Positions 28,401 to 40,400 of a stretch of 64,000 bases of DNA are shown here, one piece after another. Origin of the DNA: G965216695 sp965216695 (GTDB lineage: Bacteria > Pseudomonadota > Gammaproteobacteria > Pseudomonadales > Azotimanducaceae); contig OZ244212.1 of NCBI GenBank assembly GCA_965216695.1, positions 2,356,001-2,420,000 of the forward strand, given 5' to 3'. The first letter of the stretch is position 1. Each line of letters opens with the position of its first letter. Made by a program: the position numbers and the translations under genes. Below the pieces are notes generated by a model that made no database searches, was not told where the DNA came from, and worked only from the letters and a program-made list of their open reading frames with translations.

Positions 28401-31400
28401 GAGCGTAACGACACCGGTCGTCCCGTCTATCGCAAACAGTCCCCCGGCGTCATCGTCCAGTGAGTAAGTGACCGTGTCGGATCCATCCGCGTCCGATGCC
28501 GAAGCCGTTATTCCAACCGTTGAGCCAGCGGTTGCCGACTCCGATACCTCATTGACCGTAACATCAGCATCGGCTGTCGGTGATATACCAAACTCGTTGA
28601 CATCGTTGACGCCGATGGCCAGTGTCAAAGTCGAGAAGGAGCCATCCGTGGACGTGGCTCGAACCGTAATGTTGTGCGCGGTCGCGGTCTCGTAGTCGAG
28701 CGCTCCGGCGACCGTTACGACGCCCGTCGATGCATCGATGGTGAACAGACCACCGGCATCGTCATCAAGCGAGTAGCTGACTGTGTCTGTACCGTCCGGG
28801 TCGTCGGCAAATGCGGTCACGCCAACGGCCGCTCCCGATGTCGCGTCTTCATCGACACTATTCGATGCAGCGTCCGTATCGGTTACTGAACCAATCACAG
28901 ACTCATTCGCATCCAGCACATCGATTGTGAACGATTGAGTCGAAAAGGATCCATCAGTCGACGTGGAACGAACCGTTACGGTGTGCGAAGTTGAGGTCTC
29001 ATAGTCCAAGGTACCCGCCAACGTCACAACACCCGAAGCTGCATCGATCGTAAACAAACCGCCCGCGTCATCGTCGAGCGAATAGCTTACGCTGTCGGAT
29101 CCATCCGCGTCCGATGCCGAAGCCGTTATCCCAACCGTTGAGCCAGTAGTTGCCGACTCCGACACTTCATCTGCGGTTGCATCGCTATCCGTTGTCGCCG
29201 AAATACCAAACTCGTTCACGTCGTTGACGTCAATTGCCAGCGATAATGTCGAGAAGGTTCCATCCGTGGATGTAGCTCGGATCGTGATGTTGTGCGAGGT
29301 TGCGGTCTCGTAGTCGAGTGCACCAGAGACCGTTATGACTCCCGTCGATGCATCGATCGAGAACAGACCACCGGCATCGTCATCAAGCGAGTAGCTGACT
29401 GTGTCTGTACCGTCCGGGTCGTCGGCAAATGCGGTCACGCCAACGGCCGCTCCCGACGTCGCGTCTTCGTCGACGCTGTTAGCGGCACCATCCGCGTCTG
29501 TGATCGAACCCACGCCCGCTTCGTTGGCATCCAACACGTCGATTGTGAATGCCTGCGTTGAGAACGAGCCGTCCGTCGACGTTGACCGCACGGTAACGTT
29601 ATGCGACGTAGCGGTTTCATAGTCCAACGCGCCCACCAGCGTCACGACACCCGTTGCGGCGTCGATCGTAAACAGACCACCGGCATTGTCGTCGAGCGAA
29701 TAACTGACCGTGTCCGTGCCATCCGCATCGGTAGCAAGCGCCGTCAGTCCGACAGATGTGCCGACAGTGGCGGACTCTGAGACCTCGTTGGCACTGCCAT
29801 CGGCGTCGATCGTAGAGGAAATCGCAAACTCATTGATGTCGTTGACACCGATTGCCAGCGTCAGAGTCGAAAAGGATCCGTCTGTGGAGGTGGCCCGGAT
29901 TGTGATGTTGTGCGAGGTCGCGGTCTCGTAGTCGAGCGCACCAGCGACCGTTACGACTCCCGTCGATGCATCGATCGAGAACAGCCCACCCGCGTCGTCG
30001 TCGAGGGAGTAGCTAACCGTATCGGTACCATCCGGGTCGTCGGCAAACGCGGTAACACCCACCACCGCACCCGACGTCGCGGCTTCGTCGACGCTGTTAG
30101 CGGCACCATCCGTGTCTGTGATCGAACCCACGCCCGCTTCGTTGGCATCCAACACATCGATCGTGAAGGACTGCGTCGAAGAAGAACCGTCTGTCGAAGT
30201 CGAACGAACCGTAATCGTGTGGCTCGTAGCGGTCTCGTAGTCGAGTGCACCAGAGACCGTTACGACTCCCGTCGATGCATCGATCGAGAACAGACCACCC
30301 GCGTCGTCGTCGAGCGAATAACTGACCGTGTCCGTGCCATCCGCATCGGTAGCAAGCGCCGTCAGTCCGACAGATGTGCCGACAGTGGCGGACTCTGAGA
30401 CCTCGTTGGCACTGCCATCGGCGTCGATCGTAGAGGAAATCGCAAACTCATTGATGTCGTTGACACCGATTGCCAGCGTCAGAGTCGAAAAGGATCCGTC
30501 TGTGGAGGTGGCCCGGATTGTGATGTTGTGCGAGGTCGCGGTCTCGTAATCGAGCGCTCCGGCGACCGTAACGACGCCGGTCGATGCATCGACCGAGAAC
30601 AGACCACCCGCATCGTCGTCGAGCGAATACGACACCATATCCGTGCCATCCGGATCGTCGGCAAAGGCGGTAACACCAACAATTGCTCCCGGTGTCGCGT
30701 CTTCATCGACACTATTCGACGCAGGGTCCGTATCGGATACCGACCCAATCGCAGACTCGTTCACATCCAGCACATCGATCGTGAACGACTGAGTCGAAGA
30801 CGATCCATCGGTCGAAGTGGAACGAACCGTTATGGAGTGCGATGTCGCGGTCTCGTAGTCTAATGACCCGGCCAACGTAACCACGCCTGTGGCAGAGTCG
30901 ATCGTAAACAGGCCGCCAGCGTCATTGTCGAGTGAGTAACTGACGCTATCGGTACCGTCCGCGTCGGACGCCGAGGCCATTATTCCAACCGTTGAGCCAA
31001 CAGTCGCCGCCTCCGATACCTCATCAGCTGCAACGTCCGCATCCGATGTCGGCGAGATACCGAATTCATTGACATCGTTGACGACAATCGCCAGCGTGAG
31101 CGTCGAGAAGGATCCGTCCGTAGACGTGGCTCGAATCGTGAGGTTGTGCGAGGCCGCGGTCTCGTAGTCGAGCGCTCCGGCGACCGTAACGACGCCTGTC
31201 GACGCATCGATCGTGAACAGGCCACCAGCGTCGTCGTCGAGCGAGTAACTAACAGAATCCGAACCGTCGGGATCGTTTGCGAATGCCGTTACGCCGACAA
31301 CCGCGCCAAATACCGCATTTTCGTCAACGCTATCCGCAGCACCGTCAGCATCCGTTATCGAACCAACGCTGGATTCATTCGCATCGAGCACATCGATCGT

Positions 31401-34400
31401 GAACGACTGCGTTGATGACGATCCATCAGTCGAGGTAGAACGGATCGTTATTGTATGCGACGTTGCAGTTTCGTAGTCGAGCGGGCCCGCAACCGACACA
31501 ACACCCGTTGCAGCGTCGACCGAGAAAAGCCCGCCCGCATTGTCGTCGAGCGAATAGCTAACCGTGTCTGAGCCGTCCGCATCCGAGGCAAACGCAGTAA
31601 TTCCAACCGTCGTTCCGAGGCCCGCAGCTTCCGTGACTTCGTTCGTGGCGCCGTCACTGTCCGTAGTAGAAGAAACTGAAAACTCATTTACGTCGTTGAC
31701 GCTGATACCGAGCGTCAGAGTCGAGAAGGATCCGTCCGTGGACGTGGCGCGGACCGTTATGCTGTGTGAGGTTGACGACTCGTAGTCGAGCCCGCCGGTA
31801 ACGGTGACCACGCCCGTTGCAGCATCGATCGAGAACAACCCACCAGCATCGTCGTCAAGTGAGTAACTGACTGTGTCCGTACCGTCCGGGTCGTCTGCAA
31901 ACGCGGTGACGCCCACTATTGTTCCCGGCGTAGAGTCCTCGTCTACTACGTTGCCTGCGACATCGGTGTCTGTGATCGGACCCACGCCCGCTTCGTTTGT
32001 ATCCAATACATCGATCGCGAACGACTGCGTCGAAGACGACCCATCCGTCGAGATGGAACGAACCGTTATGGAGTGCGATGTCGCGGTCTCGTAGTCTAAT
32101 GAACCGGCCAACGTAACCACGCCTGTGGCAGAGTCGATCGTGAACAGACCACCGGCATCATCGTCCAGGACATAGCTGACGCTGTCGGATCCGTCCGCGT
32201 CCGACGCCGATGCCGTTATCCCAACCGTTGAGCCAACCGTCGCCGACTCCGACACCTGATTCGCCGTAGCGTCAGAATCGGATGTCGGTGAGATACCGAA
32301 TTCATTGACGTCATTGACACCAATCGCCAACGTTAGAGTTGAGAACGTGCCGTCGGTGGACGTAGCCCGGATCGTGATGTTGTGCGAGGTTGCCGTCTCG
32401 TAGTCGAGCGGACCCGCTACGGTTACGACACCCGTCGCTGCATCGATTGTAAACAAGCCACCAGCGTCGTCCAGCGAATACGACACCGTATCCGTACCAT
32501 CGGGATCATCTGCAAACGCCGTAACACCTACCACCGTGCCAGCGGTCGCATCTTCATCAACACTATTTGCGGCGCCGTCAACATCGGCAACGGAACCGAT
32601 ACTAGACTCGTTTGCGTCGAGCACGTCAATCGTGAACGACTGCGTTGAGAATGAACCGTCGGTCGACGTCGATCGAACCGTAATCGCGTGGCTAGTGGCT
32701 GCCTCGTAATCCAAAGACCCAGCCAGAGTAACTACGCCGGTGGCAGAGTCGATCGAGAAGAGACCACCGGCATCGTCATCGAGCGAATAATTGGTCGAAT
32801 CTGTTCCATCCGCATCGGTCGCAAGCGCCGTCAGTCCGACAGATGTGCCCACCGTCGCAGACTCGGATACCTCATCGGAGCTGACATCAGCGTCGGTCGT
32901 TGCGGAAATCGCAAACTCGTTAACGTCGTTGACCCCGACAGCGAGCACTAAGGTAGAGAACGATCCATCGGTCGACGTGGCTCGGATCGTGATGTTGTGC
33001 GAGGTTGCGGTCTCATAGTCGAGTGCGCCGACGACCGTTACGACGCCGGTCGACGCATCGATCGAGAACAGACCACCCGCATCGTCATCGAGAGTATAGG
33101 TGACCGTATCCGTACCATCGGGATCGTCAGCAAACGCCGTAACACCTACCACCGTACCAGCGGTCGCATCTTCATCAACGCTATTCGCGGCACCATCCGT
33201 ATCGCTAACAGCACCGACACCGGATTCATTTACGTCCAGCACGTCGATCGTGAACGATTGCGTTGAGAACGAACCGTCGGTCGACGTCGACCGCACGGTA
33301 ATGTTGTGCGACGTGGCGCTTTCATAGTCAAGCGCGCCCGCCAACGTAACGACTCCTGACACTGCATCGATTGTGAACAGACCGCCCGCGTCATCGTCGA
33401 GCGAGTAACTGACCGCGTCAGTGCCGTCGCCGTCAGAGGCAAACGCCGTCAACCCGACGGAGGCGCCCACGGTGGCAGACTCGGACACTTCGTTGGTACT
33501 GCCATCGGCGTCGGTCGTAGCGGAGATTGCGAACTCGTTGACGTCATTGACACCGATTGCCAGCGTCAGGGTCGAGAACGATCCATCCGTTGAAGTCGCG
33601 CGAATCGTAATGTTGTGCGAGGTAGCGGTCTCATGGTCGAGTGTGGCGGCGACGGTCACAACTCCGGTAGAACTATCGATAGTGAAAAGACCACCCGCAT
33701 CGTCATCAAGCGAGTAGCTGACCGTGTCTGTACCGTCCGGGTCGTCCGCAAAGGCGGTAACGCCAACAACGGCGCCAGCCGTCGCATCTTCATCAACGCT
33801 GTTCGCCGTACCATCAGTATCCGATACCGCTCCAACATCAGACTCGTTCGCATCCAGTACATCGATCGTGAAGGATTGCGTAGAGAATGAACCGTCGGTC
33901 GAGGTGGAACGGACCGTAACCGTGTGGTTTGCAGCGGTCTCGTAATCTAAAGACCCAGCGACGGTAACTACGCCGGTGGCAGAGTCGATCGAGAACAGAC
34001 CTCCGGCGTCATCGTCCAACGAGTAGCTAACCGAGTCAGTGCCATCGCTATCGCTGGCAGATGCCGTTAGTCCGACAGATGTACCGACGGTAGCGGACTC
34101 CAATACGTCGTTCGCAGTCGCGTCTGCATCCGTTGTAGACGTTATAGCGAATTCGTTGACGTCATTGACGCCGATTGCCAACGTGAGCGTCGAGAACGTG
34201 CCGTCCGTGGAGGTGGCCCGGATAGTGATGTTGTGCGAGGTCGCGGTCTCGTAGTCGAGCGCCCCGGCAACCGTGACGACACCGGTTGCTGCATCGATCG
34301 TGAACAAGCCGCCAGCATCATCGTCCAGAGAATAGCTTACCGTGTCCGTACCATCCGGGTCGTCCGCAAAGGCGGTAACGCCAACAACGGCGCCAGCCGT

Positions 34401-37400
34401 CGCATCTTCATCAACGCTGTTCGCCGCACCATCAGTATCCGATACCGCTCCAACATCAGACTCGTTTGCATCCAATACATCGATCGTGAAGGACTGCGTC
34501 GAAAAAGAACCGTCGGTCGAAGTGGAACGAATCGTTACGGTGTGCGATGTCGAGGACTCATAGTCCAACGCACCCGCCAACGTCACGACACCCGTCGCGG
34601 CATCAATCGTAAACAGACCGCCGGCATCGTCGTCCAGAGAGTAGCTAACCGTATCTGTGCCATCTGCGTCCGACGCCGAAGCCGTGATCCCGACCGTTGA
34701 GCCAACAGTCGCCGACTCGGACACTTCGTCTGCGGTTGCGTCGCTATCCGCTGTCGGCGAAATACCAAATTCGTTGACATCATTGACGCCGATGGCCAGC
34801 GTCAGAGTCGAAAAAGACCCGTCTGTAGACGTGGCCCGGACCGTGATGTTGTGCGAGGTTGCGGTCTCGTAGTCGAGTGCGCCGGCAACAGTGACGACAC
34901 CGGTTGCTGCATCGATCGTAAACAATCCACCCGCATCGTCGTCTAGAGAATAGCTGACGGTGTCGGTGCCATCCGGATCGTCCGCAAACGCGGTAACACC
35001 CACCACTGTACCCGATGTTGCATCTTCATCTACCGTATTGCCGGCGCCGTCCGTGTCCGTGACAGAACCCACGCCCGCTTCGTTCGCGTCCAGTACATCG
35101 ATGGTGAAGGATTGCGTAGAGAACGAACCGTCGGTCGACGTCGAACGCACGGTAATCGCGTGGCTTGTGGACGTCTCGTAATCTAGAGCGCCAGCAAGCG
35201 TGACTACGCCCGTCGCCGCATCAATTGCGAACAGACCGCCGGCGTCATCGTCCAGGGAGTAGCTGACCGAGTCTGTTCCATCCGCATCGGTGGCAATCGC
35301 AGTCAGTCCAACGGATGTGCCCACTGTGGCGGATTCGGACACGTCATTGGCCGCAGCGTCAGAATCGCTCGTAGGGGAGATCGCAAACTCATTGATGTCG
35401 TTCACACCAATCGCCAGCGTAAGAGTCGAAAAAGACCCGTCTGTAGACGTGGCCCGGACCGTGATGTTGTGCGAGGTTGCGGTCTCGTAGTCGAGTATCC
35501 CGGCAACCGTCACCACGCCGGTAGAACTATCGATTGTGAAAAGGCCACCCGCGTCGTCGTCGAGAGAGTAGCTAACCGTGTCGGTGCCATCCGGGTCATC
35601 AGCAAACGCGGTAATGCCTACCACCGCGCCAGAGGTTGCATCTTCGTCAACACTATTCGCGGCACCGTCAACATCAGTAACCGAGCCGACACTGGATTCG
35701 TTCGCATCAAGCACGTCAATCGTGAAGGATTGCGTTGAGAACGAACCGTCGGTCGAGGTAGAACGAACAGTTATGGAATGCGATGTGGCGGTTTCGTAGT
35801 CGAGCGGGCCCGCAACCGACACAACACCCGTTGCGGCGTCGATCGTGAACAATCCGCCGGCATTGTCATCGAGCGAATAGCTAACGGTATCCGTGCCATC
35901 CGCGTCCGAGGCAAACGCAGTGACGCCGACCGTCGATCCAAAACCGGCGGATTCGGATACTTGGTTAGCGGTGCCGTCAGCATCTGCCGTAGAGGATATC
36001 GCGAACTCGTTGATGTCATTGACGTCGATTGCGAGCGCAAGTGTCGAGAACGAGCCGTCCGTCGAAGTAGCCCGGACCGTGATGTTGTGCGAGGTTGCGG
36101 TCTCGTAGTCCAGCGTACCTGCGACAGTGACGACGCCCGTCGCTGCATCGATCGTAAACAATCCACCAGCATCGTCGTCCAGCGAATACGACACTGTGTC
36201 CGTACCATCCGTATCATCTGCAAACGCCGTGACACCCACGACTGTTCCCGACGTTGCGTCCTCGTCTACTACGTTACCAGCGGCATCCGTGTCCGTGAGC
36301 GGACCCACGCCAGATTCGTTCACGTCCTGAACAGCCACGTTCAGCGTCTGGGTATCAAAACCGCCCGCGCCATCCGACACCTGCACGATCACTTCATACG
36401 TGTTGTCGCCATTGGCATCCAATGCATTTTCGTAATCAGGCGCAAAAGCGAACGACAGGTCGCCAGTCACGGAATCGATCGAAAATCGGGATTGATCCGC
36501 CCCACCAACGATCGAGTAGGCCGGCACACCCCCATCCGGGTCGCTTGAGGTAACGGTCGTAACTAGCGTCTGATTCTCGTCGTGGTTCAGCGTCACGCTG
36601 TCACCACCGCCATCGCTCGTAATCTCCGGGTCGTCGTTAACCCCGGTGATACGAATCGTGACCGTAGCTTGATCGGTGTTACCGTTCCCATCCGAAACTT
36701 CGTAGATGAACGAATCGGTGGTCGACTCGCTGCCATCGTGAACATAGGTGAACGAGCCATCCGTGTTCAGCGTGAACGAGGATGCTGACGAGGGTCCGGA
36801 AATCAGGGTTGCCGTTAACGGGTCGCCGTCGGCATCCCAGTCGTTGGCGAGCACACCGGACGCAGCATCTACCGAAAGTGTGCCGCCCTCGGCGACACTG
36901 TAGTCCGTAACACCCGCATGGTAGAGCGCCCCGATCGACGCGGCGTTCAGCTGGCTGCCGAAGATCGCGACCTCGTCGATGGATCCGGAAAAGAACGATG
37001 ACCCCGGCGTCGTTTGCCCCGGGGTGCTACCGCCCGTGCTCATGCCGATTGCAATCGGCTCCGAGTTTCCTATCCATCCGTCCGTATACGACACGTCGGA
37101 GTCTAAGAGCACACCGTCCACGTAGAGCTGCAGGCCGTCGGAACCAAAGGACACGGCCACATGGTGCCATTCGTTCCATGATATCGGCGCTGCGGAAGTC
37201 AACTGTACCGTCTGGGTTCCATCCTGCACCTGTAACGTTACGAAACCGGCCGAATCGATAAATAGGCCGAAGTGGCCGGCATCGTTAGTGGACGCATCCT
37301 TGGAAAACAGGCTCTGGAAGGTTCCAGTGTTGTCGGCATTGAACCAGAGCTGTACGGTACCGTCGCTCAGCTGGTAAGCGGGATCATCCGCGATCTCGAT

Positions 37401-40400
37401 CCTGTCATCGACGCCGTCGAAACTGAGCGCCGTGTTCGACGACCCGGCGATCGCGCCGCTTGCTCCCAACACACCGCCAACGTAGGTGCCGTCATTCGTC
37501 GCACTTCCCGAATCCGTGGCGCTCGTACCTGCAAATTCGTCGAGATGCCAGGACGACACCGGGTTGAGCGTTGCGACCAATGTTGAATAATCACCCGGGT
37601 CGTCTACAGCTATAGTGCCTGAGGTCGACGAGAGGACCTGAATAACAAGCGCCTCGTCGTAGCTGAACCCGGACGAGTCCGTAACTCGTACCGTTATGGA
37701 GTGCGACGTATTCAGCAGGTAGTTCAGTAGCGTCCCATCGGCAACCGTTACGACGCCGGTCACCGCATCTATCGCAAACCGGCCGCCGGCATCATCGACC
37801 AGAGTGAACGTATGCGTATCACCCGGGTCGGAGTCGACGACACCAATCACGTCGGCGACTCGGGTGCCGTTGGCCGCCCCCTCCACCACCGAGGCAGTAC
37901 CGGTGGCGATCACGCGCGAGGCGATACCGAACTGGTTCCCATCGGAGCCGTCGCTCTCCCAGACCGCAAGTACTTCTCCGGAGGCGAGCGTAATCACTTC
38001 CGGCCATCTCTGGTCGCCGGAAGCAAAGGTGTTCACGAGAACCTCGCCACCGATCTTCGTGCCGTCGGCCGCAAAGCGTTGCGCAAGAATGGCGCGGCCT
38101 GAGCCGTCGCCCGCGCTCGACTCCCACACCACCACAAAGCCGTCGTCGGACCCGGTAACCGACGATTCGTAGCGATTGGCGGATACTGTCGTATTTACGT
38201 CGAATTCGGCGACGACCAACGCGCCACTGGCATCGTAGATGGCCGCTTTGAGCGAGCCCGCATCGTCGTAGGTAACAACGACGTTGCCATCCGCCAGCAC
38301 CGCGACATCGGCAATATTGTCGCCACCCACGAGTATTTCTGCCGAGCGCTGAGTCCCGTCCGCATTCATGATGCGAAGTCGGGTTTCGAACGTGGCGCCG
38401 TCGTACGACCGCCAGGTGACCGCAAATCCGCCGTCATCCAGAAGTGCGGTCTCGACCTGAGCGCCGAATAGACCGCTCGGCCCGGCCAGCGAACCGACCA
38501 CAAATTCACTGCCTACCGTCGAGCCCGTGCGATCGTACCGCTGACCTCTTATCTCATAGGTCGATGCACCCACTTCGTTGGCGTACACGACGGCGAATTC
38601 AGTGTCACTGAGCGCAATGATCGCCGGCTGATAGGCTTCGTTGTCCCCGTCGATGCCGGTGCTGACCACGATGTCGCTAGTAACCGCGGTGCCCGATGCA
38701 TCGAAGATCCGCATCTCCGTCCAGGCGCGAACTCCCGACTGCTGATCCTGCCACGCAATCGCAAAACCGCCGTCCGAGAATGTGGTGACCGATGGCTGAG
38801 TTTCGTTGTCCGCCACCTCGCTGGTTACAACGAACTCACTGCCGTTGGCTGTGCCGTCGGCATTGAAGCGTTGCGCAATTACATCGTTGGTGCCGGTGGT
38901 GTTCGATATCCAAACAACGATGTAGCCGCCATCAGCGAATTCGGCGACCGCTGCCTGTAGCTGGTTGCCCGAGGTGGTGGCATTAACCACCTGTTCCGAA
39001 GAGCTTTCCGAGTCGAACACGATGTCGCTCGGCGCGTTGCTGCCGGGCACATATTCGTAAGCACCGATATCCGACGTGCCCACACGCGCTTCGCCGCGTT
39101 GATCGCTCGCCGGTGCCAGGCCATCGTCACCTTCATCGATGCCCGCACTACCCGCAAGCAGCGCGTGCGTTTCGGTGAACCCGCCGTTGTCCTGCAGCCC
39201 ACCCAGATTGGGCTTCACGCCGAGCTGGTCCGTACCGGTCCACCCGGAGGACCCGCCAGCGTTACCTATGATGTTGTGGCCCTGACTGTCGAACGCGTCC
39301 GATGCAACGTCGTCGCCGATATTGCCGGCCACAATGGAATTACTAATGTAAGTTCGCGTGCCACCCGTTTGTTCATCTATGCCCGCACCCGTGACGGCCG
39401 AGTTCAACGTAATCGTCACGTTCGTGAGTGTTAGATCCGTATTGTTGGAGATGCCGCCGCCGCTGTTCGTTGCGACGTTGCCGCTGATAGTTACGTTGGT
39501 GAACGTCGCGTTAGTGCCAGCGCCAAAGACTCTGACGCCGCCACCGAATGAAGCAGTGTTACCGCTGATCGTCACACGGTTCATCGTGACATCTGCCGAG
39601 CTGATATTGATGCCGCCGCCCAGATCCCCCGTATTGTTGCTGATCGTCACGTCGGTGAGCGTCAACGTACCAAAGACGTTGAGGCCACCGCCCGAATCAG
39701 CGGTGGTGTTTCCGGTAACCACCGATTGCTGCAGATCGAGCGCACCGCTGTTGTTGACGAAGATTCCCGCACCGTCGTCTGCGCCAGCCGTGTTGCCCCC
39801 GGTGATAGTCACGCCCGACATCACCAGCAAGCCCGCTTCCACGGAAAGCACTCGGTCGAGGCTATTACCGTCTATGACTGTAGAGCTTGCTCCCGCGCCA
39901 ACGATCGTCAGATCGTCGCGCACATCCAGATCTCCGGTCGCCGCGAAATCTTCGCCCGTACCACCGATACCGAGCGTGTACGTTCCCGACGGTAGATAGA
40001 TCGTTTCTGCACCCGGATCGTTGTTGGTGGCAATAATGGCTTCGCGCAGCGATATAAAGCCGTCCGCACCCATGTTCGCAACAAGTGCCTCGACGGAGGA
40101 GGTATCGCCGTCCACCACATCATCGGTGGTTGTAACCGTGAGGTTTAGACCAACATCCTGAACCGCAACGCTCAACGTCTGCGTGTCCAGACCGCCGAAA
40201 CCGTCGTCGGCCTGCACGATCACCTCGTAGACATTGTCACCGTTGTCGTCGGCCGGCAGCTCGAAATCGGGTGCGACTGCGAAAGCAAGTACGCCGGTCA
40301 CCGGATCGATCAGAAACGCACCGGCGTCCGCACCGCCCACGATCGAATACGTAACGACATCACCGTCCGCGTCGCTGGCGACCACGGTCGTTACCGCCGT

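Larger units (their letters stand above)
25815..36325 (-). repeat. Tandem cadherin-like array, about 33 copies in alternating A/B order
   Basis: Units of about 103 residues (309 bp) alternate between two types. A-units contain VDEDATSG, DDPDGTD and end in GVNDVNEF; B-units contain VSESATVG, DADGTD and end in DVLDANE. The A+B pair repeats every 618 bp. I count 31 consecutive matching units, one unrelated cadherin unit (near 26,700-26,450), then two more matching units. Nearly all copies share YSLDDDAGGLF and LDYE. Confidence 0.9.

Noticed and set aside
25815..36325. Regular direct repeats considered as a CRISPR or satellite array
   Set aside because: The period is 309/618 bp, the repeats are coding and in frame, and there are no short spacers.
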